Of a stretch of 64,000 nucleotides of DNA, positions 43,202 to 52,564 are shown piece after piece; position 1 is the stretch's first letter; each line of letters starts with the position of its first letter. The notes beneath the pieces are model-generated. The model was given only the letters and a program-made list of their open reading frames with translations. It did no database searches and was not told the origin of the DNA. The position numbers and the translations under genes were made by a program. Origin of the DNA: Terriglobia bacterium (GTDB taxonomy: Bacteria; Acidobacteriota; Terriglobia; Terriglobales; Acidobacteriaceae). The stretch is from contig JAIQGE010000003.1 of assembly GCA_020072815.1 (NCBI GenBank), positions 1 through 64,000 on the forward strand, read 5' to 3'.

Positions 43202-43822
43202 CTACACCTTCGTCCGCGCATGAATATACGCGTCAATCACCTTTTCCAGCGTGCCCTGCGCCTCCAGAATGTATTCCACGGCGTCGCGTCCCGCGCCGTG
43301 GCCGCCCGGTGAAGGTGTCTGGTGATGTGCCATGGCTTTTACCTGTGGGCGGGCGTTGGCCACGGCGATTGCCAGCCCGCATCGCCGCATGATGGGCAAA
43401 TCAATTACGTCGTCGCCGACGTAGGCAATCTCTTCCTCCCGCAATCCGCTCTCCGCCAGGATTTTGTCCAGGATCACCGACTTGTTCTCCGCGCCCTGGA
43501 ACAGATAGTCAATCCGCAGATCGCGCGCGCGCAGCGCCACCGTCTCTGAAATCCGCTTGGTCACCATGCCCGTCTTGAGCCCGCCCAGCCGCGCCAGCGA
43601 GATGGCGGTGCCGTCGTGCGCGTGGAAGCCTTTGGCTTCGATCACGTTCTGGCTGACAATGCCGAAGCCCGGCGCGTCGCCATGCTGTTCGCGATGCGTG
43701 TCCGTGGCCCGCGCCCCTGCCGCCGGAGCAGGGAAGAACCATATGCTGCCGTCGGTGAGGACGCCATCCACGTCAAACAGAATCAGCTTTATTTTTTTCG
43801 CGCGCTCGCGTGCATCAGTCAT
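43202..43822 (-). CDS. kdsC: KDO-8-phosphate phosphatase (HAD family)
   Basis: This 206-residue HAD-superfamily phosphatase removes phosphate from 3-deoxy-D-manno-octulosonate 8-phosphate in KDO synthesis for lipopolysaccharide. Motif I is LILFDVDGVLTDG (about residues 12-24) with DxD, motif II is GMVTKR, and motif IV is YVGDDVIDLPIM (about 136-147). Compared with Escherichia coli KdsC, an extra stretch of about 25 residues (roughly 30-55, Ala/Gly/His rich) separates motif I from the DGTAI element. The related isomerase gene kdsD lies upstream on the same strand, separated by 144 bp of repeat-like DNA, so both steps are grouped here. Confidence 0.9.
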   Translation of the reverse strand: MTDARERAKKIKLILFDVDGVLTDGSIWFFPAPAAGARATDTHREQHGDAPGFGIVSQNVIEAKGFHAHDGTAISLARLGGLKTGMVTKRISETVALRARDLRIDYLFQGAENKSVILDKILAESGLREEEIAYVGDDVIDLPIMRRCGLAIAVANARPQVKAMAHHQTPSPGGHGAGRDAVEYILEAQGTLEKVIDAYIHARTKV

Positions 43823-43966
43823 GAGTAAATAGCCATTAGCTTTTAGCCCTTAGCCCTTAGCCCCTAGCATTCACCGCTGTCGTCTTCGAGCCGTTGTTCT
43901 TTAGCCCGCGCTCCCAACCCTACGACACAAAGCTAAAGGCTAACGGCTAATAGCTAAAGGCTGCTT
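43823..43966. repeat. ttagc-rich low-complexity repeat
   Basis: The run agccattagcttttagccct tagcccttagcccctagc (43832-43870) and its inverted counterpart gctaaaggctaacggctaat agctaaaggc (43931-43962) can fold together. Similar wording lies at 22588-22622 and a variant near 36.83 and 52.89 kb. Confidence 0.65.
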
Positions 43967-44953
43967 TTATACCATTTGCGTTCCCCACAAATCATGCAGA
44001 TGGATGATCCCTTGAACCGTCCCTTGCTCGTCGGTTACCACCAACGACGTAATCTTCTTCTGCTCCATGATGTTCAAGGCCGTCATGGCAAATTCGTCGG
44101 GTGCGATCGTCTTTGCGCCCGTGGTCAAACACTCGCCTGCGGTCAGGCTCAGGATGTCTTTGCGTTTCTCCAGCAGACGGCGCAGGTCGCCGTCGCTGAT
44201 CACGCCCAGCAGCTTGCCTCCGTCCACCACGGTGGTAATGCCCAGCCCCTTGCGCGACATTTCGTAGATTACGTCCGGCATCTTCGTATCGCGATTCACC
44301 CGCGGCACCGCATCGCCAGAGTGCATGAGCTGTGCCACCCGCGCCAGCTTTTTTCCCAGCTTGCCCCCGGGATGCAGGTTGGCAAAATCTTCTTCTTTGA
44401 AGCCGCGCTTCACCGCCAGCGCCAGGGCCAGCGCGTCTCCCAGCGCCAGCATCGCGGTGGTGGAAGCCGACGGCGCCAGTCCCATGGGGCAGGCTTCTTT
44501 ATCAATGGAGCAATCCAGCGCAACCTCCGCCGCCTGGGCCAGCGTGGACCGCTTGTGCGCGTTCGGCGGAAAAAGTTTGTCGCCGGTAATGGTGAGCAGG
44601 GTCACGCCGGTGCGCCGGATCGTCGCCAGCAACTGCAGGATCTCTTCCGTCTCGCCGCTGAAGGAGAGCGCCAGCACCACGTCGCCCTTCACCACCATGC
44701 CCAGGTCGCCGTGGACGGCGTCTGCGGGATGCATGTACAGCGCCGGCGTCCCCGTGGAGTTAAGCGTCGCGGCAATTTTCCTGGCGATGATCCCGCTCTT
44801 GCCCATCCCCGTGACTACGACTCGGCCGGTGCAGGAATGCAGCCGCTCCACGGCGCAGTCAAAGTCCTGCGCCATGGGGCCGGCAATGCGGTCGGCCAGT
44901 TCGCGCAGCGCCTCCGCTTCAATGCGGACTACGTTGGAGCCAGTGGATTTCAC
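43967..44953 (-). CDS. kdsD: D-arabinose 5-phosphate isomerase (SIS-CBS)
   Basis: This 328-residue cytosolic enzyme converts ribulose 5-phosphate to arabinose 5-phosphate, the first step of the KDO branch. The SIS domain (about residues 30-170) has VVTGMGKSGIIARKIAATLN, STGTPALYMHPADAVHGDLG and LALSFSGETEEILQLL. Two CBS domains follow (about 200-325; the second contains TSLVVTDEQGTVQGIIHLHD). The start is GTG 44953. Its partner kdsC is immediately downstream, so the pair supplies activated KDO for LPS. KpsF-type paralogues share this layout. Confidence 0.93.
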   Translation of the reverse strand: MKSTGSNVVRIEAEALRELADRIAGPMAQDFDCAVERLHSCTGRVVVTGMGKSGIIARKIAATLNSTGTPALYMHPADAVHGDLGMVVKGDVVLALSFSGETEEILQLLATIRRTGVTLLTITGDKLFPPNAHKRSTLAQAAEVALDCSIDKEACPMGLAPSASTTAMLALGDALALALAVKRGFKEEDFANLHPGGKLGKKLARVAQLMHSGDAVPRVNRDTKMPDVIYEMSRKGLGITTVVDGGKLLGVISDGDLRRLLEKRKDILSLTAGECLTTGAKTIAPDEFAMTALNIMEQKKITSLVVTDEQGTVQGIIHLHDLWGTQMV

Positions 44954-45521
44954 TCGTGAATAATACTAGCAGAGAGGAATTTCAATCGAGTTGAGTGTGG
45001 ACCGCAGGCGCCCTCGCCTGCGCACGTTACTGTTAAAGTCTGTCATCCTGAGCAAGCACGAGTCCCGGCAAGCCGGGATGAGGGCGCGCCGAAGGACCCC
45101 GAGGATTTTTCAGCGACCATGCCGCTTCAGGGCGTTCTCAAAACGCCATCCATGCACCGTCCACGCGCCCGTCTCTAGATTTCCCGATTACGGCGATGCG
45201 GCGATTACGCGCGATGACGGCGATTCCTCCCCTCGCCTGTGCACGTTACTGTTAGACCCTGTCATCTTGAGCAAGTCCGAGTCCCGGCAATCCGGGATGA
45301 GGACGCGTCGAAAGATCCCGAGAATGTCTCACCCACCATGCTGCTCCAGGGCGTTTTCACGAGGAGGCCGTTCAGGACAACATTCGCTCAAGAGGATTTT
45401 GGACCGCAGGCGCCCTCGCCTGCGCTGAAGAATGCTGAGGTCGGCCCACATTCGCCGACCAACGATACCCGTGTGGCACAGCCGCCCTCGGCTGTGCGCT
45501 GGTGCGATTACGGCGATCTCT
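44954..45521. repeat. Repeat-filled intergenic region
   Basis: There are two copies of the about 100-bp gtcatcctgagcaag family (45041-45147 and 45261-45376) and one copy of the gattacggcgatgcggcgatt family (45178-45230). There are two gcaggcgccctcgcctgcgc palindromes (45005-45024, 45407-45426) and one ggcacagccgccctcggctg unit (45471-45498). The composite aatgctgaggtcggcccaca ttcgccgacc at 45430-45462 is the intergenic relative of the peptide repeats inside lhr. No gene is supported. Confidence 0.88.
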
Positions 45522-46844
45522 CTACACTCCTCCCAGCTCCGTCCCCGGCAACACCTCATTCGGCTTCATCCAATACGCCATGATCGCCCCAAACAACAAC
45601 AAACCGATGCTCCCCAGAAACGGCAGGTCCCAGTTACCCGTCTTCTGGATTACATACCCGGCCACCAGCGGTGACACCGCGGCCGCCAGCGCCGACCCCA
45701 CATTCATTAACCCGCTCGCCGTCCCAGAGAAACGAGGGGCAATGTCCATAGGAATCGCCCAGAACGGCCCGATGGTAAATTCCGCGAAGAAAAACGCCGC
45801 GCTCAGGCAGAGCGCCACCGTATTCAAGTCGTGCGACCGCAACACCGGAATCATGAAAGCCAGTGACAGCAGGAAGCCGCCGATCACCAGGTTCCGCCTC
45901 GCCTTATTGCGGTCCCCGGTCCTTTTCAGGATGTAGTCGCTCACCCACCCGCCTACAGCGTCACCCACCACGCCCAGCAAGTACACGCCGCTGGCGAACA
46001 GCGCGGAATTCTTCAGATTCAACTTGTAGCCGTGCATAAAGAACGAAGGCAGCCACGTCAGGTAGAGCCACAAGGTCCAGCCATAGCAGAAATACACCAG
46101 CGTCACCGGCGCCATCCGCAGGGTCAGCTTGCCCCACGGTATCGGGTCTTTCTTTCTGTCTTTTTTCGAAGAGTAGTTAGGAAGCACCGCCAGTTCCTGT
46201 TGCGTGATGCCGCGATGCGTACCGGGGTCGTCGCGGAAATAGAACCACCATACCAATACCCAGATCAGGCTGACTCCGCCCAGAACAATAAACGACACGC
46301 GCCATGAACCGCTGATCTTGATGAGCCATGCCACCAGGCCCGGAGTAAAAAAGTTCCCCAACCTGGCAAACGCATGTGTGATGCCCTGGGCGAATCCGCG
46401 CTTCTCCGCCGGCATCCAGTCCGCCAGCGCGCGCGTGGCCGTGGGAAACGTAGCGCCTTCACCCAGTCCCAGCAGGACGCGGGCCAGAATCAACGCCGTC
46501 AAGCCGCCCACCATGCCGGTCAGGATCGTCGCGCCCGCCCAGATCGCGCCGCACACCGTCAGTGTCAGACGGGCGCCAAAGCGGTCGCTCAGCCATCCTC
46601 CCCAGACTTGCAGCGCCAGATACGCCCAGCCAAACGCCGAGAACACCCAGCCCAGTTCCACTGTGCTGAGATGCAGGTCCTTCTGGAATACCGGACCAGC
46701 CGTGTTCACGTTGATCCGGTCAATGTACGTGAGTCCGTACATCAGGCAGACCATCAGCAACACCAGGTTGGTGGAGGAGAAGACTCTTCTTAAGAAACTG
46801 TACTCTTCGCTGGAGGGAGCAAGACTGCCGTTAGGTGCGGCCAT
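45522..46844 (-). CDS. MFS transporter, anion:cation symporter family
   Basis: This 440-residue inner-membrane protein has twelve predicted helices. Start VLLMVCLMYGLTYIDRINVN and GWVFSAFGWAYLALQVWGGW, followed by DRFGARLT (the MFS loop 2-3 signature), are typical of the ACS group that imports hexuronates, glucarate or similar organic acids. The C-terminal half has FAEFTIGPFWAIPMDIAPRF. The actual substrate is not known. It is 23 bp downstream of a serine-glyoxylate-type aminotransferase gene on the same strand, so the operon may handle an organic acid and its amino product. Confidence 0.88.
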   Translation of the reverse strand: MAAPNGSLAPSSEEYSFLRRVFSSTNLVLLMVCLMYGLTYIDRINVNTAGPVFQKDLHLSTVELGWVFSAFGWAYLALQVWGGWLSDRFGARLTLTVCGAIWAGATILTGMVGGLTALILARVLLGLGEGATFPTATRALADWMPAEKRGFAQGITHAFARLGNFFTPGLVAWLIKISGSWRVSFIVLGGVSLIWVLVWWFYFRDDPGTHRGITQQELAVLPNYSSKKDRKKDPIPWGKLTLRMAPVTLVYFCYGWTLWLYLTWLPSFFMHGYKLNLKNSALFASGVYLLGVVGDAVGGWVSDYILKRTGDRNKARRNLVIGGFLLSLAFMIPVLRSHDLNTVALCLSAAFFFAEFTIGPFWAIPMDIAPRFSGTASGLMNVGSALAAAVSPLVAGYVIQKTGNWDLPFLGSIGLLLFGAIMAYWMKPNEVLPGTELGGV

Positions 46845-46867
46845 AGTTTTTTCCGCCGCAAGTTCTA

Positions 46868-48079
46868 TCAGGAAAGAACGCCTTCGGCAACCGTCTTCTT
46901 TGCTCCACCCTGATGTGCCTCCACCAGGCTGTTCAGCGCCGCCGCCGCGCCTCCCGCTTTGTGCGGGACACCCGCCAGCTTCAGTCCCATCTCCACGCCG
47001 CTCAGCGTCCCGGCCAGCATCAGGTCGTTGAAGTGGCCCAGATGCCCGATGCGAAACACTTTGCCCGCCAGCTTCGCCAGGCCCGTCCCCAGTGACATAT
47101 CGAAGTTTTCCAGGATCACTTCGCGCAACCGGTCGGCGTCATGGCCTTGCGGCATCAGCACCGCAGTGAGCGACGACGAATACTCCTTCGGCTCTTCGCA
47201 CAGCACTTCCAGCCCCCACTCCCGCACCGCCGTTCGCGTCGCTTCCGCATGGCGGTCATGCCGCGCAAAGACATTTTGCAGGCCTTCTTCATGCAGCATC
47301 TGCAGCGCTTCGCGCAACCCCCACAGCAGGTTGGTCGCCGGCGTGTACGGGAAAAATCCCGAGCGATTGGGCTTGAGCATTTCCTGCCAGTCCCAGTAGT
47401 AGCGCGTCAGTTTCGCCGTTTTGCTGGCTGCCAGGGCTCTTTCGGAAATCGCGTTGAAACTCAGCCCCGGCGGCAGCATCAGGCCTTTTTGCGACCCCGC
47501 CACCGTCACGTCCACGCCCCACTCGTCATGCCGGTAGTCCATCGAAGCCAGCGACGAAATCGTATCCACCATCAGCAGCGACGGATGCTTTGCCTTGTCC
47601 ATCGCCCGGCGAATCTCCGCGATCTGGCTCGTCGCTCCCGTGGACGTCTCGTTGTGCACCACCATCACCGCTTTGATGGCGTGGCCCTTATCTTCGCTCA
47701 GCCGCTGCTCGGCGTCTTGGGGCGACGCTCCGCGTCTCCAGTTTCCCGGCACGTAGTCCACCTGGATGCTATGGCGCTGCGCCACATCGCGCCACAAGTT
47801 GGAGAAGTGGCCGGTCTCGAACATCAGCACGTGGTCGCCCGGCGAAAGCGTGTTCACAATCGCCGCCTCCCACGCGCCTGATCCCGATGCTGGATAAATC
47901 ACCACCGGCCCCTTGGTCCCGAACACCGGACGCAGCGCGTCCAGCACCTCGCAGCCCAGCACGGCGAACTCTGGCCCGCGATGGTCAATTACCGGGCGGT
48001 CCATCGCCCGCAGCACGCGGTCAGGTACGTTGGTGGGTCCGGGAATCTGTAGAAAATGGCGGCCTGTGTGGATCGTCAT
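46868..48079 (-). CDS. Class V aminotransferase (serine-glyoxylate/alanine-glyoxylate type)
   Basis: This 403-residue PLP enzyme of fold type I begins MTIHTGRHFLQIPGPTNVPD, the usual start of serine-glyoxylate and alanine-glyoxylate aminotransferases. It has PASGSGAWEAAIVNTLSPGD (about residues 63-82), VHNETSTG and the PLP-lysine motif VAGSQKGLMLPPG (about 196-208). The reaction moves the amino group of serine or alanine to glyoxylate, or acts on a close analogue. ATG 48079 fits better than the upstream start at 48100. It is grouped with the MFS importer gene downstream, which suggests coupled uptake and use of an organic acid. Confidence 0.9.
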   Translation of the reverse strand: MTIHTGRHFLQIPGPTNVPDRVLRAMDRPVIDHRGPEFAVLGCEVLDALRPVFGTKGPVVIYPASGSGAWEAAIVNTLSPGDHVLMFETGHFSNLWRDVAQRHSIQVDYVPGNWRRGASPQDAEQRLSEDKGHAIKAVMVVHNETSTGATSQIAEIRRAMDKAKHPSLLMVDTISSLASMDYRHDEWGVDVTVAGSQKGLMLPPGLSFNAISERALAASKTAKLTRYYWDWQEMLKPNRSGFFPYTPATNLLWGLREALQMLHEEGLQNVFARHDRHAEATRTAVREWGLEVLCEEPKEYSSSLTAVLMPQGHDADRLREVILENFDMSLGTGLAKLAGKVFRIGHLGHFNDLMLAGTLSGVEMGLKLAGVPHKAGGAAAALNSLVEAHQGGAKKTVAEGVLS

Positions 48080-48425
48080 TGGTGTCGCTCCGCTCCACAC
48101 CGCCTCACGGCTTTGTGGCTCTGGGATTCTCCTGCACGCGTTAAAGGCCGCTCGGCGCGTGGCTCGGCCTCACGGCTGATATTTTCGGAGCAGGATGTGG
48201 AGAGATCGTAACCATCGTTCGATTTCTCCCGCTTCAGTTTAAAACAATTGCAGACGCAGGTGCGCGACGAACAATTGTCAGTAGTGGATAATCGAGTGTT
48301 GCTGGAACTCGGGCATTTTTGGCCACTTCCTTCCGATCCGTGTCATCCGTGCCAATCAGTGGTAAGCGTTTCGCTTCCTCCGTGTCTCCGTGCCTCCGTG
48401 GTGAAGGTTGGCGCGGGCGCGAGTA
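48080..48425. repeat. Intergenic region with cctccgtg-family repeat
   Basis: There are no supported genes. 48336-48412 holds an inverted version of the accacggagg family: ccgtgtcatccgtgccaatc, then cctccgtgtctccgtgcctc cgtggtgaag. The rest (48101-48335) contains the promoter area of the aminotransferase and nothing recognised. Confidence 0.6.
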
Positions 48426-50951
48426 TCACAGCTCCTTCACCTTCCGCTCCAACTCCTTGGCAATCTCCTCCGCGTCCGCGCTTTGCTCAAACCTCACCGG
48501 ATCGCCGATCCTCACCTGCACCGCGCCCGGTGGCGCGTAATGCTTCTTCGCCGCCCGGAACGGGAACAGCCCGTCAATCCGCATGGGGATCACCGGTAGG
48601 TCCAAGTGCGTAGCCAGCAACCCAATCCCGCTGCGGAAAGGACTCATCTCTCCGGTCTCCGTGCGCCGCCCTTCGGGGAAGATGACCACGTTGAACCCCT
48701 TGTCCGCCGCCTCGCCGGCGAAGCGGAAGCTCTCGCGGTACTTGGCTTTCTGCGGCAAGGAAAACACGTTGAAGAACAGGGCTACCAGCATGTAGCGCAC
48801 CGGCATCCACCAGCGCGTCAGAAAGAACGTGTCTTTGGGTGGATGCACCCAGCTGCGCAGCATTTCGCCTTGCATGGCCACCGCCAGCCGCGTTCGCAGC
48901 CGGAAGGGAAGCGCCGCCATCAGGAACCCGATGTCAATCTGCGAAACATGATTGCTGATAATCAGAGCCGGCCCTTGGAAGTCTTTCAGCTTCTCGCGGC
49001 CAATCACCTTCGGACGCGCCATCACCTTGATGTAGGGCAGCGTGACCAGATGAAATGCCGCCGCGCGGATCCACGTAAACGGCCAGCGTTGCGCCCAGCG
49101 CGCGTAAGGATAATCCTGCGGCTGCTCCGGCTCCGCCGCTGGCTTCTTCTTCAGCAACTGTTCCAGGTCGGCGACGGTGGTCGCCTGCGAGAACTCGCCA
49201 TCACTCAAGTCCACCTGGTAGCGATTCTCCAGCGCCGCCACCAACTCCACGCGGTCCAGTGAACTCAAATTCAAGTCATCTTCCAGCCGCGCGCCTGGCC
49301 GCAACTCCACTTTCCTTCCCGCAATGCCCTGGATCAACTCCTGCAACGTTCCCGACGAAGCCGTCGCAGTGGCCGCAGCGCCGTGGCCATTCATCTGTGC
49401 TTCCGCCACCCGCCTGATCACTTCCAGCTTGGGCTTCTGCGTGGACGTCCTCGGGAAATCCTCGTCCGGCCACGCGTACCACGCGCGAATCTTCTGGAAG
49501 TCTGCCAGCGTCTGGTTGGCCGCGCCCACCACCGAACTGGCGGACGCTCCGTCGCGCAACAGCAGCACCGCGCACGCTTCCGCGTTCCCGCCGCGCGCCG
49601 TGCCAAACACCACGCAGTCGCGGACGTCCGCCTGCTTGCGCAGAGCCTGCTCCAAATCCTCGGGATAAACCTTCAGCCCCGCCGCCGTCACAATCACATT
49701 CTTGCTGCGGCCCTTGAAATACAGATTGCCTTCCGCATCCAGCGCGCCCAAATCTCCGGTGCGGAACCAGCCTTCCACGCCCGCAACCGGCTTCAGCTCT
49801 TTCCCTTGCCAGTATTGCTGCGCCACGTTGGATCCCCGCACCAGGATCTCTCCGGTCTCGGGATCAAGCTTCATCTCCCGCCCTGGAAGCACCTTGCCAA
49901 TGGACCTTCTTCCCGGCTTGAACGGATGGTTCAAACTCACTAGCGAACTGGTCTCGGTGAGCCCGTAACCCTGCACCATGCCGTAGCCAATCCGCCGCCA
50001 GAACTCCTCTGTCACTTGGTCCAGAGCCGCCCCGCCGCAAACAACCGCCCAGAATTTCCACCCAAGATAACGGTGTACTTTCCGGAACCGCCACACCCGC
50101 TTCAGGAAGCGTTCATTCTCGGCAATGTCCCAATGCTTGCGGATGGCCGGCGCCAAATCCTGCTCCAGCCTGTTCTTGACCGACTCCACCACCCGCGGCA
50201 CCGCGATCAGCACAGACACGCGTTCCCGCCGGATGCTCGCGATGACTTCGCCCGGCTTGAATTCGTCCTGGAAGAACACCGCGGCCCTGATCACCGGCGG
50301 GATGAACATTCCCATCGTCTGCCCGAAGACATGGCTCAGCGGCAGCATGTGCAGAAAACGCACCGGATGAAACATCCTCTGGTAGCGGCGATACTTTGGG
50401 ATCTCGCGCTCAATGGGATCAACCGAGGTCAGGATGTTACCGTGCGTCAGCACCACGCCCCGCGGCTCTGCCGTGGTGCCCGACGTAAAGATGATCTGCG
50501 CCGGATCGTCACGGGTGAGGGCAGCCGGAGCATACGGCTCCGCGGACCGCGCAGCCAGAACTTCGCTCAGCGACTCCAGTTCCATATGCGGCCGCGCGCC
50601 GGCGTGCGCAGCAAGTGCGCTGGAACAAACCAATAGCTTGGCGTCCACGTCCGCCGCCACGCGCTGGGCAAAATCCGGCGCGGCAATCTTGTCCATGGGC
50701 ACGGCCACTGCCCCGCGCAGCATGCAGCCAAAGAACGCCGCTACCCATTCCGCGCAGTTGTCGCCCCACAGCATCACCCGGTCGCCTTTGCCGATGTTGC
50801 GGGCTTCCAGCTCGCGCGCAAAACGAAACGCCAGCTCGCCCACCTGCCGGTACGTCCAACGCAGCGTGCGGTAGCCGCGCCGGTACACAAAGGCCGTATC
50901 GTTCTTGAGCGACAGATGAAGCTGAGCGTAGTCTGCGAGTGAATGCGGCAT
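48426..50951 (-). CDS. AMP-ligase/ACP/1-acylglycerol-phosphate acyltransferase fusion
   Basis: This 841-residue protein has three parts. Residues about 1-510 are an acyl-activating AMP-binding domain with IIFTSGTTAEPRGVVLTHGN (about 160-180) and YGLTETSS. An acyl-carrier domain at about 540-610 has the phosphopantetheine serine in NLSSLDRVEL (about 563). Residues about 640-841 are a PlsC-type acyltransferase with NHVSQID (about 668) and FPEGRRTETGEMSPFRSG. It probably activates a fatty acid, loads it on its own carrier and transfers it to a lysophospholipid or acylglycerol phosphate at the inner membrane. The Escherichia coli Aas enzyme has the two catalytic domains in the opposite order and no carrier domain. 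It is likely monocistronic. Confidence 0.92.
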   Translation of the reverse strand: MPHSLADYAQLHLSLKNDTAFVYRRGYRTLRWTYRQVGELAFRFARELEARNIGKGDRVMLWGDNCAEWVAAFFGCMLRGAVAVPMDKIAAPDFAQRVAADVDAKLLVCSSALAAHAGARPHMELESLSEVLAARSAEPYAPAALTRDDPAQIIFTSGTTAEPRGVVLTHGNILTSVDPIEREIPKYRRYQRMFHPVRFLHMLPLSHVFGQTMGMFIPPVIRAAVFFQDEFKPGEVIASIRRERVSVLIAVPRVVESVKNRLEQDLAPAIRKHWDIAENERFLKRVWRFRKVHRYLGWKFWAVVCGGAALDQVTEEFWRRIGYGMVQGYGLTETSSLVSLNHPFKPGRRSIGKVLPGREMKLDPETGEILVRGSNVAQQYWQGKELKPVAGVEGWFRTGDLGALDAEGNLYFKGRSKNVIVTAAGLKVYPEDLEQALRKQADVRDCVVFGTARGGNAEACAVLLLRDGASASSVVGAANQTLADFQKIRAWYAWPDEDFPRTSTQKPKLEVIRRVAEAQMNGHGAAATATASSGTLQELIQGIAGRKVELRPGARLEDDLNLSSLDRVELVAALENRYQVDLSDGEFSQATTVADLEQLLKKKPAAEPEQPQDYPYARWAQRWPFTWIRAAAFHLVTLPYIKVMARPKVIGREKLKDFQGPALIISNHVSQIDIGFLMAALPFRLRTRLAVAMQGEMLRSWVHPPKDTFFLTRWWMPVRYMLVALFFNVFSLPQKAKYRESFRFAGEAADKGFNVVIFPEGRRTETGEMSPFRSGIGLLATHLDLPVIPMRIDGLFPFRAAKKHYAPPGAVQVRIGDPVRFEQSADAEEIAKELERKVKEL

Positions 50952-51581
50952 CTGTACTTAACATACCGATTCCTTGAGAGGCGCGTAAAGCGGCAAAGCA
51001 CGGCATAGTGGGTAATGCGGGGTCATCGTGCCTTTTAGTCGCGAAGGATGGTTGGGGATCAAGAGAACTCGTATGGCACAGCCGCCCTCGGCTGTGCACT
51101 TTGAATCGAGGTACAGACCGCAGCCCCCTCGGCTGCTCCGCCGTTCTTGAAGGATGAAGGCTTGGATTCAGATTCGGCGACCAACGATACCCGTGCGGCA
51201 CAGACACCGGGGTCCCCAGCACGCGCTTCGCTCCGCTGGTGTTCATATCATCTCTGCTCCTTTTCCACGATACCGTTAAACTCTGTCATCCTGAGCAAGC
51301 TCGAGTCCCGGCAAGCCGGGATGAGAGTGCGTCGAAGGACCCCGAGGATGTGTCCCCTGCCATGCAGCTTCAGGGCGTTTTCGCGATGCAGCCGCTCAGG
51401 TGCCACATTCGTTCAGTTTCTCGGCAGCACAGCCGCCCTCGCCTGCGCCAGAAGCCTCGTGTGGCACAGGCACTCTTGCCTGTACCTCTTCGCAATCTAA
51501 TGCCTTCCGCAACAAGCCGAGATTCTCTTTGACTGCCGCCCGCGCCTGCCTTATAATTGAACATGTTCAAGTAATTCAATC
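50952..51581. repeat. Repeat-filled intergenic region
   Basis: The region contains tggcacagccgccctcggct gtgc (51074-51097), the composite gattcggcgaccaacgatac ccg with flanks (51172-51195, related to lhr repeats), and the cccagcacgcgcttcgctcc unit. It also has a copy of the about 100-bp gtcatcctgagcaagctcga family (51283-51407), gcacagccgccctcgcctgc (51427-51446) and gtggcacaggcactcttgcc (51461-51480). The word tataattgaacatgttcaag (51552-51571) is a short gaacatgttc palindrome just before the next start. No gene is supported. Confidence 0.85.
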
Positions 51582-52564
51582 GTGCCGTCTACCCACCCAT
51601 CCCGCCCACCACTCCGCGTCGTCCTCCCAGGTGGCTCCGGACACGTCGGCCAACTCCTCGCCCGGCACTTCCACAGTCAGGGCGATTCCGTGACCGTCCT
51701 CTCGCGCAATCCTCAACCTGCCGCATGGCAGGTTCTTCGATGGGACGGCCGCACCGTGGGCGACTGGACCCACTCCCTTGACGGCGCCGACGTTGTCATC
51801 AACCTCGCCGGACGCAGCGTCAACTGCCGCTACACGGAAGCCAACCGCCGCGAGATCAAGGAATCCCGAATTGACTCCACGCGCGTCATCGGCGCGGCCA
51901 TTGCTCAAGCTGCCCGTCCGCCCGTGCTCTGGATGAACTCCAGCACCGCCACCATCTACCGCCACGCGCTTGACCGCCCGATGGACGAACTCACCGGCGA
52001 GCTCGGCGGCCGGGAAGACGACGCGCCTTTCACCTGGCGCTTCAGCATTGACGTGGCCGCCAACTGGGAACGCGAATTCTTTGCCGCCTCCGCGCCGCGC
52101 ACCCGCAAGCTCGCCCTGCGCAGCGCCATGATCATGGGCCCGGAGCGCGGCGGAATCTTTGACACTCTGCGCAGGCTCGTCTGCGCTGGGCTCGGCGGAA
52201 GCGCAGCTTCCGGTGCGCAGTTCATTTCCTGGATCCACGATCAGGATTTCCTGAACGCCATTGAGTTCCTCAGCGCGCGCCAGGATCTCGACGGTTGCAT
52301 CAACGTGGTTCGCCGTATCCGCTTCCCAATCGCGAATTCATGCGCGAGTTCCGCCGCGCCTGCCACGTTCCCGCCGGCCTTCCCGCAACAAAATGGATGC
52401 TGGAAATTGGCGCGTTCTTCTTGCGCACCGAAACTGAGCTGATCTTGAAGAGCCGCCGCGTCATCCCCACACGGCTGCTCGACGCCGGCTTCAAGTTCAG
52501 CTTTCCCGAATGGCCAGGAGCCGTGTCCGACCTAGTACAGGGCTGGCATTCCCGGAGTTCTTGA
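51582..52564 (+). pseudogene. TIGR01777-family NAD-binding epimerase, frameshifted
   Basis: It starts at GTG 51582 and reads well as a TIGR01777 (SDR39U1-like) NAD(P)-binding protein. It opens LRVVLPGGSGHVGQLLARHF, then SLDGADVVINLAGRSVNCRY and SRIDSTRVIGAAIAQA. Near QDLDGCINV the frame breaks. The next codon lacks one base at 52308/52309 (gtg-gtt-cgc where gtg-gct-tcg would restore the reading), and the correct sequence continues in the next frame as PLPNREFMREFRRACHVPAG up to a stop at 52564. Together the two parts give a full-length family member of about 327 residues. It is either a recent pseudogene or a sequencing/assembly error; without the repair the protein ends at 52442 with an unrelated tail. 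Confidence 0.82.

Noticed and set aside
45239-45583. 114-codon frame reading QAPSPALKNAEVGPHSPTN-type peptide
   Set aside because: It is intergenic repeat DNA whose open frame mirrors the peptide in lhr. It has no start context and overlaps the end of the MFS gene, so it is kept only as evidence for the repeat family.
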